Assembly (NCBI GenBank): GCA_018266845.1
Contig: JAFDZO010000013.1
Location: 62,001-126,000, forward strand
DNA: 64,000 nt
Direction of reading: 5' to 3'
From: Bacteroidota bacterium
GTDB lineage: Bacteria; Bacteroidota; Ignavibacteria; Tepidaquicellales; Tepidaquicellaceae
Part shown: positions 17,766 to 28,251 of the stretch, in pieces
Layout: each line of letters opens with the position of its first letter
Numbering within the stretch: position 1 is the first letter of the stretch
Notes under the pieces: generated by a model
The model's input: the letters and a program-made list of their open reading frames with translations, nothing else
Database searches by the model: none
Told to the model about the DNA's origin: nothing
Position numbers and translations under genes: made by a program

Positions 17766-18020
17766 ATGCCAACAGTCCTATTTTACAACGGTTGGAGATT
17801 TTTCTTTTATTCCAACGAAAATAATGAACCTGTTCACATACATTGTCAAAAGGGTGAAAAAGATTGCAAGTTTTGGCTCAAGGTGGAAGAGTATGATGTG
17901 GATTTAGCTTTTAGTTTTAATATGAATTCAAGAGATTTAAATGAGGTAAGAAAGTTAATATTTAATAATTTTCAGTATTTGATAGAAAAATGGAGCGAGT
18001 TTCAGCAAAAGAAAATATAA
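17766..18020 (+). CDS. DUF4160-family small protein
   Basis: An 84-residue protein that matches DUF4160: MPTVLFYNGWRFFFYSNE, then PVHIHCQKGEKDCKFWL and a C-terminal helix NNFQYLIEKWSEFQ. Start chosen at the ATG at 17766; an in-frame TTG at 17745 lies inside the terminator hairpin. It overlaps the next gene, a DUF2442 protein, by 31 bases. DUF4160/DUF2442 pairs recur in bacterial genomes and have the compact overlapping layout of toxin-antitoxin modules, but their role is not established. No promoter is obvious between the terminator and the start, so expression may depend on read-through. Confidence 0.8.
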   Translation: MPTVLFYNGWRFFFYSNENNEPVHIHCQKGEKDCKFWLKVEEYDVDLAFSFNMNSRDLNEVRKLIFNNFQYLIEKWSEFQQKKI

Positions 18021-18250
18021 AGCCAAATAAGATTCACGATGTATCAGGAATTTTTTTTGAAAAGGATAGAATGAATATTTGTATTGATAATACTAATTAC
18101 TCTTTTGAAATATCTAAGATTTCCGAAAGCTTACATAAAGCTTCAGATTTTGAAAGAAAGTACTATCAGATTTCACCATCGGGTTATGGAATTCATTGGC
18201 CTGCAATTGATGAAGATTTATCCATAGAAGGACTTTTGAAAAAAATTTAA
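17990..18250 (+). CDS. DUF2442-family small protein
   Basis: An 86-residue protein with the DUF2442 hallmark near its end: YYQISPSGYGIHWPAIDEDL then SIEGLL. Its start lies 31 bases inside the DUF4160 gene in another frame, so the two are surely expressed together. DUF2442 proteins are small alpha/beta proteins often found beside DUF4160 and sometimes fused to helix-turn-helix domains, which makes an antitoxin or regulator role plausible but unproven. A terminator follows. Confidence 0.8.
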   Translation: MERVSAKENIKPNKIHDVSGIFFEKDRMNICIDNTNYSFEISKISESLHKASDFERKYYQISPSGYGIHWPAIDEDLSIEGLLKKI

Positions 18251-18275
18251 TAAATGGAATAAAAAATTCTTAAAG

Positions 18276-18316
18276 AAAGGCGGTTTTGGCAGGTTCAAAA
18301 TCGCCTTTTCTCTTTT
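18276..18316 (+). terminator. Rho-independent terminator after the DUF4160/DUF2442 pair
   Basis: Thirteen-base stem 18276-18288 with 18296-18308 (AAAGGCG / CGCCTTT core, one wobble) followed by a T-rich stretch. Confidence 0.8.
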
Positions 18317-18347
18317 AAATTTTTACCTTATTAGGTATTTTTGATGA

Positions 18348-19037
18348 ATGTCCTACATCAAAGTTTTCCTTATTGCTATTTACGCAGTTTTCATTGCAAT
18401 TGTAACTATTATTTTTTTTCCTATAGACTATCTCTTAAGAGGAAAATGCACCTTTGCAATTTCTAAAATTTTTTCAAAAGTAATACTATGGATTGCCGGG
18501 GTGAAGCTGAGGGTTGAGGGGAGGGAATTGATTGATACAAATGAAGAATATATATATATAACGAACCACCAAAGTATGTTTGATATACCTATTCTTATGC
18601 AGGCTGCACCCTCTAATATAAGGTTTATTTATAAAAAGTCTTTAACGAAAATTCCCATTTTCGGGTGGGGAATGTACCTTGGAGGTTACATCCCGATTAA
18701 CCGAGAAGACGGCAGAGAAGCTATGAAGTCTCTTAAACATGCTGCTGTGCGCCTGAAGAAAGGGATTTCAATTGTTATTTTCCCCGAGGGAACAAGAAGC
18801 GAAGATGGAAAGCTGGGAGAATTTAAGCGCGGAGCATTCGTTCTTGCTGATGAAGCAAAAGCAAAAATTGTAGCGGGTACAATTTTAGATTCATATAAAA
18901 TTCTTTCAAAAGGAAATTTAAAAATAAATCCCGGAACAGTGAAGGTTGTTTTTCACAAGCCGTTCGAGTACAAGAAAGACAAATTATTTTTACAGGAAAT
19001 AAAAGAAAAAATACAAAGTAGCCTACCAAATAATTAA
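18348..19037 (+). CDS. plsC: 1-acyl-sn-glycerol-3-phosphate acyltransferase
   Basis: A 229-residue PlsC-type enzyme with an N-terminal membrane segment, the catalytic NHQSMFDIP (HX4D) motif, the substrate-binding GYIPINRED region and FPEGTRS. It makes phosphatidic acid from lysophosphatidic acid at the inner membrane. The start at 18348 follows a terminator; gatC begins one base after its stop, indicating an operon plsC-gatC-kdsB-pyrG. Confidence 0.92.
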   Translation: MSYIKVFLIAIYAVFIAIVTIIFFPIDYLLRGKCTFAISKIFSKVILWIAGVKLRVEGRELIDTNEEYIYITNHQSMFDIPILMQAAPSNIRFIYKKSLTKIPIFGWGMYLGGYIPINREDGREAMKSLKHAAVRLKKGISIVIFPEGTRSEDGKLGEFKRGAFVLADEAKAKIVAGTILDSYKILSKGNLKINPGTVKVVFHKPFEYKKDKLFLQEIKEKIQSSLPNN

Positions 19038-19038
19038 T

Positions 19039-19328
19039 ATGTCAGTTACAATTACAGATGTAGAAAAAATAGCTCAGCTTGCAAAGCTGAAATTTTCAGA
19101 AGAAGAAAAAACGAAACTTCAGAAAGATATGAATCAGGTGCTTGGATATATTGAGCAGTTGAATGAGCTTGATTTAGAAAATACCGAACCGCTTGAAAAT
19201 ATTAATGAGACTGAAAATGTTATGCGAGAGGATGAAGTAAAGCCATGGCTTTCAACCGAAGAAGCGCTAAAGAATGCTCCGTCCAAGACGCAAAAATTTT
19301 TCAAAGTACCAAAAGTTATTGAGAAGTG

Positions 19329-19329
<1 letters not shown>
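19039..19329 (+). CDS. gatC: Asp/Glu-tRNA amidotransferase subunit C
   Basis: A 96-residue GatC: VEKIAQLAKLKFSEEEK at the N-terminus, the NQVLGYIEQLNELDLENTEP segment and REDEVKPW. It stabilises the GatA-GatB complex that amidates misacylated Glu-tRNA(Gln) or Asp-tRNA(Asn). gatA and gatB are not in this window. It sits between plsC and kdsB, with its TGA overlapping the next ATG. Confidence 0.94.
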
Positions 19330-21684
<2,355 letters not shown>

Positions 21685-21703
21685 AACAGGAAAGGAAGCT
21701 CAT

Positions 21704-24142
21704 TTGGCATATACCGGCTTAACTACAACTGAAGTTCAACAGCGAATTTCACAGGGGCTTGTCAATAAATCCTCCAAGCAAAAAACAAAAACCATAAGCG
21801 AAATTTTTATTGAAAACATTTTTTCTGTTTTCAATCTCATCATATTTTCTGTAGTCGTATTTCTTTTTATCTACTATATAAAAACCGGCAATACGGAACT
21901 TGTAAAAGATACAGTGGGTGTTTCGACTGCTGCAATATTAAATCTTCTAATCGCAATTATTCAGGAAATTAAAGCAAAGCGCGCTCTTGATAAGGTAAAC
22001 TTACTTTTGAAGAAAGACGTTACTGTAATCCGGGGCGGTGAAAATACCATTATACAGCAGGAAGATGTTGTTCAGGATGATTTAATTTTGCTTGAACGCG
22101 GCGACCAGATTATTGTTGACGGGAAAATGGTAGAAGCTAATCATATAGAGATTGATGAATCGCTGCTTACGGGAGAATCCGTTCCTATCATTAAAAAAGA
22201 GAATGATATTGTCCTTTCCGGTAGTTTCTGTATAGCAGGAAACGGAATTTATCAGGCTGAAAAAATTGGAGACCACAGTTATGCTATGAGCGTTACCGGG
22301 CTGGCTAAGAAATACAAGTTTGTTCTTACGCCGCTTCAGAAAAAGATTAACATAATAGTTCAGGCGCTGTTCGTTATTGCTCTCATTCTTGTAGCCGTTG
22401 AGCTTTCAATTAACTGGAGCTTAATGGCAAACGAGAATATAGAGTTCATCAGAAAAATTTCTACGATTGTGATGTCCCTTGTTCCTCAGGGGCTTGTTCT
22501 GCTTGCTTCGGTTTCATTTGCTCTCGGAGTTTACAGGATAAGTAAAATCGGCGCGATTATTCAGAAGCTCAATGCTATTGAATCGTTCTCAAATGTTCAG
22601 ATTGTCTGTATGGATAAAACAGGAACGCTTACCCAAAATAAGCTTTCCGTAAATAGAATTACCTTAGCGGAAAATTCAAATGAAGAAGAAATAAAAAAAC
22701 TCCTCGGCACTTATGCTCTTCACTCTTCGGATAAAAATGCGACACTTAGGGCAATTGATATTTTTGACGGATATAGTGATGCAAAATTTATAAATGAAAT
22801 ACCCTTTAGCTCTGAAACTAAGAAGAGTTTTCTTGAGGTTGAAATCAAGAACGAAAAAAGAATTTTCGTTCTTGGCGGATATGACATTCTATCAGTAAAA
22901 TTAGATTCAGTAAATAGAGATTTTTTCCAAAAAGCTTACACCGAAAGCAATTTGAAGATTTACAGAAATCTTTTGTTTGGGGAAATCAAAAATATTCAAA
23001 ATCTTGATTCGGTTAAGTCTGATTTAAGCAGTATTGAAATTACACCCTTATCTATAGTTTCTATCACTGACCAGATTAGAACAGACGTGATGGATGCGAT
23101 TAATTTATTTTTAAAGAACGGTATTACATTTAAGATACTCTCGGGTGATGCCCCGGAGTCAGTTCAGGCAGTAGCGCGGGAAATCGGCTGGGATATTTCG
23201 GATGATAAATTAATTACCGGAGCAGAACTTGAAAAATATACGGATGAAGAGGAATTCACTAATGCTGTTCTTGAAAAATATATCTTTGCAAGGTTAAAGC
23301 CTGAGCACAAGCTGCGCATAATAAAAGCTCTGAAGAAAAGGAAAATTTACACTGCAATGATAGGCGATGGTGTGAACGATTTGCCTGCAATAAAAGAATC
23401 TGATATGGGTATTGCCATGGAAGAAGGCAGTAAAATAACAAAAGAAATTGCAGATATTGTTCTTTTGAAAAATAAATTTTCGCTTCTCCCTGATATTTTC
23501 CTTGAAGGTAACAAAATTGTTAATTCCGTTAGCTCGGTTGCAAAATTATTTTTGACTAAAAATATGCTTGTAATCTTTCTGACTGTTTTATCTCTTTCAG
23601 CCGGATTGGCATTTCCGATTACGCCGAGGAGAATTGCTCTTTTAAATATTTTTGCGATTGGTCTTCCTTCTTTTTTAATTACTCTTAAAAATTCCATTAC
23701 AGATAAAACCAAGCTTTTTTTACCTGATTTGTTTTCATTTGTTGCATTATCTTCATCAATAATTGTTTCAGCCGGGTATCTCGGAAAATTTGTTCTACAG
23801 TCAATTTATGGTTTGCAGAGCGATTCCCTTCTGAATATGGTTATGATTTCCGTAATAATAATTACAGCCATTACAAATTTTCTTTGCATTGTGCTTACAA
23901 GAACTGAACCTAATAAAAAACTGTATATAATGTATGGAGCAATGCTTGTTACATTGTTTTTGTTTTTTTCATTCGTAGATTTTGATAATGCCGTTGTGAA
24001 AATCCTTACTGACTTCTATGAAATAAAGCACCTCGATTCTAAATACTTCCTGCCTGTTATTTCGGTTGGGCTTGCCTGTTCTGTTGTTTTGTTTTTCCTG
24101 CAAAAAATTAGAAAATATATTCTCTTCGGAATAAAAAAATAA
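21704..24142 (+). CDS. CtpE-like P-type cation-transporting ATPase
   Basis: An 812-residue P-type ATPase with TGES (about residue 162), the phosphorylated Asp304 in MDKTGTLT and GDGVND around Asp555. The M4 ion-site motif is VPQGL, close to the VPEGL of CtpE-type calcium ATPases, and the N-terminus GLTTTEVQQRISQG has the cation-ATPase-N pattern. There are about ten membrane segments and no heavy-metal-binding domain. It most likely exports Ca2+ or a similar cation. The start is TTG, preceded at a good distance by the strong ribosome binding site AGGAAAGGAAG. It is 19 bases after pyrG and three bases before the first symporter gene. Confidence 0.85.
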   Translation: MAYTGLTTTEVQQRISQGLVNKSSKQKTKTISEIFIENIFSVFNLIIFSVVVFLFIYYIKTGNTELVKDTVGVSTAAILNLLIAIIQEIKAKRALDKVNLLLKKDVTVIRGGENTIIQQEDVVQDDLILLERGDQIIVDGKMVEANHIEIDESLLTGESVPIIKKENDIVLSGSFCIAGNGIYQAEKIGDHSYAMSVTGLAKKYKFVLTPLQKKINIIVQALFVIALILVAVELSINWSLMANENIEFIRKISTIVMSLVPQGLVLLASVSFALGVYRISKIGAIIQKLNAIESFSNVQIVCMDKTGTLTQNKLSVNRITLAENSNEEEIKKLLGTYALHSSDKNATLRAIDIFDGYSDAKFINEIPFSSETKKSFLEVEIKNEKRIFVLGGYDILSVKLDSVNRDFFQKAYTESNLKIYRNLLFGEIKNIQNLDSVKSDLSSIEITPLSIVSITDQIRTDVMDAINLFLKNGITFKILSGDAPESVQAVAREIGWDISDDKLITGAELEKYTDEEEFTNAVLEKYIFARLKPEHKLRIIKALKKRKIYTAMIGDGVNDLPAIKESDMGIAMEEGSKITKEIADIVLLKNKFSLLPDIFLEGNKIVNSVSSVAKLFLTKNMLVIFLTVLSLSAGLAFPITPRRIALLNIFAIGLPSFLITLKNSITDKTKLFLPDLFSFVALSSSIIVSAGYLGKFVLQSIYGLQSDSLLNMVMISVIIITAITNFLCIVLTRTEPNKKLYIMYGAMLVTLFLFFSFVDFDNAVVKILTDFYEIKHLDSKYFLPVISVGLACSVVLFFLQKIRKYILFGIKK

Positions 24143-24145
24143 CTT

Positions 24146-25660
24146 ATGTCAAAAGGAAAGTTTAAAATTAAGCTTCATACAAAAATTGTTATAGGCTTAA
24201 TCCTGGGGATTCTCTTCGGTTCTTATTTTCACATTGACCAGAAGCGGCTGGAGATAAAATCAAAGACCGGGGAAGCAGAAGTAAATGAGTGGAGTAGTTT
24301 TCAGTTTCTAAAAAAAGATTCCATAATAAAATCTTTCAATAACGATGACCAGCTTATTATCTTAAAGTATTTTAACGGAATAAAAGATGCTTCACTTAAG
24401 AAAGAGCTAAAAATCAAAGTTGAAAAAGCCGGAGCTTCGCCGCAAATATTTGAAGATATAAAAGAAGTCAGCAAAGTAAAAACTATTGGCGTATTATTGA
24501 AGCCTGTCGGCGATATTTTTATCCGATTGCTTAACATGATTGCCGTGCCTCTTGTTCTTGCGTCATTAATAGTAGGGGCAGCATCCCTTTCAGATGTAAA
24601 GCATATCGCAAAAATAGGAGGTAAGACACTGGGATTTTATGCGTTAACAGCAGTACTTGCTATTGCTATCGGACTAACTTTTGCAAATATAATTCAGCCC
24701 GGGCATATTATGTCGCCCGATGCAAAGCAGAGGCTGTTAGATGCTTATCAGGATGATGCAAAAACCAAAATTGACCAGAATGTTTCTTTAAATATTACTG
24801 AATTTCTTGTTAACATTGTCCCTAAAAATCCTTTTAAAGCAATAGCTGATGGTGATTTCCTTCAGATAGTTTTTTTTGCAATACTTACCGGAATATTTCT
24901 TACACAAATCAATAAGGAAAAATCAAGAGAAGTAATTTCATTTTTTGAAGGTATTAGTGATGCAATGATTTTGCTCGTGGAAAAAGTAATGCACATTGCG
25001 CCTTACGCAGTATTTACTTTAATTGCGGCGACCGTTGCGGAATTTGGGTTTGGAATAGTAAAGACTTTGCTTTGGTATTCTTTAACTGTGATAGCAGGAC
25101 TTACTGTTTTAACTTTTGTAGAGTATCCACTTCTCTTGAAATTGTTTACAAAAGTAAAAATTAAAGATTTTTTTGTTGTGCAAAAGCAGGTGCTTGCTGT
25201 TGCATTTTCTACAAGTTCTTCGGCAGCTACTTTGCCGGTTACGATGGATGTATGTGAAAAGAAGCTGGGCGTTCCGAACAAGATAGCAAGTTTCGTATTA
25301 CCGCTGGGAACTACAGTAAATATGGACGGCACAGCGTTATATCAGGCAGTAGCTGCTATGTTTATTGCGCAAGTTTATGGGTTTGACTTAAACCTTTCCC
25401 AGCAGCTCACTATAGTTCTAACAGCTGCGCTGGCAGCAGTTGGCACAGCTCCGGTGCCGGGCGTTGGACTAATTATGCTGATTATAGTTCTTCGCTCTGT
25501 AGGAATTCCCGAAGAAGGAATTGCCCTCATAATCGGAGTGGACAGGCTGCTCGATATGTGCAGAACAATTCCGAATGTGCTTGCCGATTCTCTTGCATGT
25601 GTTGTGATTGCCAGCAGTGAAAAAGAGCTCGGCAAAATCAACTTGTCTGAAAGTGAATGA
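24146..25660 (+). CDS. SLC1-type (DAACS) dicarboxylate/amino-acid:cation symporter 1
   Basis: A 504-residue glutamate-transporter homologue: hairpin 1 serine-rich motif STSSSAATLP, TM7 NMDGTALY (Asn392-Met393), hairpin 2 region PVPGVGLIML and the TM8 segment DRLLDMCRT. It is longer than GltP because about 90 polar residues are inserted between TM1 and TM2 (residues 35-115), presumably outside the cytoplasmic membrane. It should import dicarboxylates or acidic/neutral amino acids with Na+ or H+. It overlaps a paralogous gene by four bases (ATGA). Confidence 0.9.
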   Translation: MSKGKFKIKLHTKIVIGLILGILFGSYFHIDQKRLEIKSKTGEAEVNEWSSFQFLKKDSIIKSFNNDDQLIILKYFNGIKDASLKKELKIKVEKAGASPQIFEDIKEVSKVKTIGVLLKPVGDIFIRLLNMIAVPLVLASLIVGAASLSDVKHIAKIGGKTLGFYALTAVLAIAIGLTFANIIQPGHIMSPDAKQRLLDAYQDDAKTKIDQNVSLNITEFLVNIVPKNPFKAIADGDFLQIVFFAILTGIFLTQINKEKSREVISFFEGISDAMILLVEKVMHIAPYAVFTLIAATVAEFGFGIVKTLLWYSLTVIAGLTVLTFVEYPLLLKLFTKVKIKDFFVVQKQVLAVAFSTSSSAATLPVTMDVCEKKLGVPNKIASFVLPLGTTVNMDGTALYQAVAAMFIAQVYGFDLNLSQQLTIVLTAALAAVGTAPVPGVGLIMLIIVLRSVGIPEEGIALIIGVDRLLDMCRTIPNVLADSLACVVIASSEKELGKINLSESE

Positions 25661-27144
25661 AGCTTCCAAAACTTCATATTCAGATATTGATTGGATTAAT
25701 TCTGGGGATTGTTTTCGGATATTTTTTTCAGAGCAAATCCAATGAATTGAAAATCTATTCCGATAAAGGAGAAGCCACGATACAAAATTGGTCGGATGTT
25801 TCTTTTTTCCAAAATGATTCTCTTTTGAAATCATTTAACTCTCATTCGCAGCAGTCAATAATCCGTTATTACGAGAACAACAAAAAGAATGCTAAGTTAA
25901 AGATAAAAGCAGTTTTTTCCGATAACACAATAAAGGTGTTTGAGGGAATAAAATCTGTTGAACGGGAAGCAACTATTGCGCAAAGCATAAAACCGCTCGG
26001 AGATGTTTTTATCCGAATGTTGAATATGATTGCAGTACCGCTGGTACTTGCCTCGCTGATTGTTGGCGCTGCATCGCTTCATGATTTAAAGCATGTTGTT
26101 TCCGTAGGAGGAAAAACGCTCGCTTTCTATCTTCTCACGGCAGTGCTTACCGTTTCAAGTTCTCAGATATTGGTAACAATTGTAAGCCCCGGTTCTTACA
26201 TTTCTCCTGATGCTAAGGAAAAACTGCTCGATGCCTATAAAGATGAAGCTGTAACATCCGGCAGTTACAAATTTGATTTGATAAATTTTTTTGTTGAGAT
26301 GGTCCCGAAAAATCCCTTTAAAGGACTAACAGAAGGGGATTTTCTTCAGATTGTATTATTTGCAATTCTCGCAGGAGTTTTTCTTTCGTTTATTCCAAAA
26401 GATAAATCAAAAAAAGTAATTAACTTCTTTGACGGAATTTCACAGGCAATGATTAAGATGGTTGAGGCAGTGATAAAATTTGCGCCGGTTGCAGTGTTTG
26501 CGCTGATAGCGTCAACTGTTGCAGAGTTCGGTTTTTCGATTCTGCAAACTTTAATTTATTATTTTATTACTGTGGTTGCGGGATTAGTAATAGCTACTTT
26601 TATTATATATCCCGTCCTGTTGAAAATATTTACAGGAGCAAGTATCATAGATTTTTTCAAAACACAGAGGCAGGTGATGGCAGTTGCATTTACTACAAGC
26701 TCATCCTCTGCAACTATGCCTGTAAATCTTGATGTATGTGAAAATATTTTAAAAATTCCCAATAAAATTGTTTCGTTCATTCTTCCCGTAGGCACTACAA
26801 TCAACAAAGACGGAACAGCATTATATCAGGCAGTATCGGCTGTTTTCATTGCTCAGGTTTATGGCTTTGAACTTACAATTCCGATGCAGATTACTATCTT
26901 CATAGCTTCTTTAATTACCGGAGCAGCAACGGCTCCTGTTGCAGGAGCAGGGCTGATAATGTTAGTGGTTGTGCTAAAAACGGCAGGACTGCCGGTTGAA
27001 GGAGCTGCTTTGATACTTGGCATTGACAGAATATTAAATATGTCGCGAGCCGTTACAAATGTTCTAGCTGATTCCGTTTGCTGCTGTGTAGTTGCCAAAT
27101 CAGAGGGAGAATTTAAAGGCATTCCGAAAGTGATTACAGAATGA
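25657..27144 (+). CDS. SLC1-type (DAACS) symporter 2 with altered NMDGT motif
   Basis: A 495-residue paralogue of the upstream gene with the same extra loop after TM1 and the motifs STSSSSATMP and DRILNMSR. The otherwise near-invariant TM7 NMDGT reads NKDGT (Asn383-Lys384, codon AAA at 26806). In characterised family members this Met helps form the sodium sites, so a lysine could change ion coupling. TM8 also reads MSRA where the first copy has MCRT. Translation is coupled to copy 1 through ATGA. The two may handle different substrates or form mixed trimers. Confidence 0.88.
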   Translation: MKLPKLHIQILIGLILGIVFGYFFQSKSNELKIYSDKGEATIQNWSDVSFFQNDSLLKSFNSHSQQSIIRYYENNKKNAKLKIKAVFSDNTIKVFEGIKSVEREATIAQSIKPLGDVFIRMLNMIAVPLVLASLIVGAASLHDLKHVVSVGGKTLAFYLLTAVLTVSSSQILVTIVSPGSYISPDAKEKLLDAYKDEAVTSGSYKFDLINFFVEMVPKNPFKGLTEGDFLQIVLFAILAGVFLSFIPKDKSKKVINFFDGISQAMIKMVEAVIKFAPVAVFALIASTVAEFGFSILQTLIYYFITVVAGLVIATFIIYPVLLKIFTGASIIDFFKTQRQVMAVAFTTSSSSATMPVNLDVCENILKIPNKIVSFILPVGTTINKDGTALYQAVSAVFIAQVYGFELTIPMQITIFIASLITGAATAPVAGAGLIMLVVVLKTAGLPVEGAALILGIDRILNMSRAVTNVLADSVCCCVVAKSEGEFKGIPKVITE

Positions 27145-27198
27145 ACTTTTATTTTCCGGGATTGTTATAAGAATTTGCAATCAAATTTATTTATTAAT

Positions 27199-27798
27199 AT
27201 GAAAATTTTTTTATTATTACCTGTCTTAATTTTGCTTTGTTCCTGCAAAGCGCAGACGAATAATACTGCCGAAAACAAAACTAAAATAAACTCAACAACT
27301 CAAACGAAAATGGAAAATAAGAACATTTACGATATTATCGTAAAAGATATGGACGGCAAAGACGTGAAGCTATCGGATTACAAGGGCAAAGTTTTATTAA
27401 TCGTGAACGTGGCATCTCAGTGCGGTTATACTCCCCAGTATGAAGGACTGGAGAAACTTTACCAGCAATACAAAGCAAAAGGGTTTGAAATTCTTGGCTT
27501 TCCTTGTAATGATTTTGGCGGGCAGGAACCTGGCACCAACGAAGAGATAAAACAGTTTTGCGAATCTAAGTATAATGTTACCTTTAAACTTTTTGATAAA
27601 GTAAAAGTACTGGGAGATGATAGAAGCGTTTTATATAGCAGGTTAATAAACAATGCTCCTGAAACCGGAGATGTGGGCTGGAATTTTGAAAAATTTCTTA
27701 TTGATAAAAACGGAAATATTGCGGGAAGATTTAAGAGTAAAGTTAAGCCTGAATCGGAAGAATTAATCTCTGCAATTAATACAGAAATCGCTAAGTAA
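27199..27798 (+). CDS. Glutathione peroxidase-family lipoprotein
   Basis: A 199-residue protein; the ATG at 27199 gives a clean lipoprotein signal (MKIFLLLPVLILLCSCKAQ), better than an in-frame TTG 24 bases upstream. The catalytic domain follows a polar linker: NVASQCGYTPQY with the active Cys, FPCNDFGGQEPG and WNFEKFLID, so Cys, Gln and Trp of the peroxidase site are all present. Bacterial members usually use thioredoxin rather than glutathione. It should detoxify hydroperoxides from the periplasmic face of a membrane. The opposing gene begins two bases after its stop. Confidence 0.93.
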   Translation: MKIFLLLPVLILLCSCKAQTNNTAENKTKINSTTQTKMENKNIYDIIVKDMDGKDVKLSDYKGKVLLIVNVASQCGYTPQYEGLEKLYQQYKAKGFEILGFPCNDFGGQEPGTNEEIKQFCESKYNVTFKLFDKVKVLGDDRSVLYSRLINNAPETGDVGWNFEKFLIDKNGNIAGRFKSKVKPESEELISAINTEIAK

Positions 27799-27800
27799 AA

Positions 27801-28175
27801 TTATTTTTTTAGTTTAATCAAAGCCTCTATTCGCGCGTTAATATCTGCCATGTTTAGGGGCTTTGCTATATAGTCATCCATTCCCGAATCTAAAGATTTT
27901 TCTCTATCGCCTGCCAGAGAGTTTGCTGTCATTGCTAAAATAGGTGTGTATGACCCTGTGGTTTTTTCCATTTCCCGAAATCTTTTTGCCACTTCATAGC
28001 CGTTAAGCTCGGGCATTTGAATATCCATTAAAATAATATCATATTTATTTTTGCTTAATAAATCTAATGCGCTTTCACCATCACCAACAGGAGTTACTTC
28101 GTATCCTCCCTTTTCAAGAACGCTTTTCATCAGTTTCTGATTAATGAACTGGTCTTCGACTAATAATATTTTCAA
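27801..28175 (-). CDS. Stand-alone response-regulator receiver protein
   Basis: A 124-residue CheY-like receiver domain with acidic pocket VEDQ, phospho-acceptor Asp in ILMDIQMPELNGYE, the switch residue T in MTAN and Lys in AKPL. There is no output domain, and its style (NQKLMKSVLEKGG, GMDDYIAKPL) is that of receivers from hybrid histidine kinases, so it likely acts in a phosphorelay or by protein contact. Start is TTG. No kinase lies next to it. It shares a strand with the T9SS gene upstream but is separated from it by a weak terminator. Confidence 0.9.
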   Translation of the reverse strand: MKILLVEDQFINQKLMKSVLEKGGYEVTPVGDGESALDLLSKNKYDIILMDIQMPELNGYEVAKRFREMEKTTGSYTPILAMTANSLAGDREKSLDSGMDDYIAKPLNMADINARIEALIKLKK

Positions 28176-28206
28176 ATTTTTTGTTTTAACCTGTTTGTAT
28201 AAGCAA

Positions 28207-28225
28207 AACTAAGGCTTTTAGCCTT
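28207..28225 (-). terminator. Weak terminator hairpin after the T9SS gene
   Basis: Read on the minus strand: AAGGCT, loop AAA, AGCCTT, then AGTTTTGC. The stem is six bases with a short T-run. Confidence 0.5.
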
Positions 28226-28251
28226 TAAGAACAATTATATTATTATTGCTA

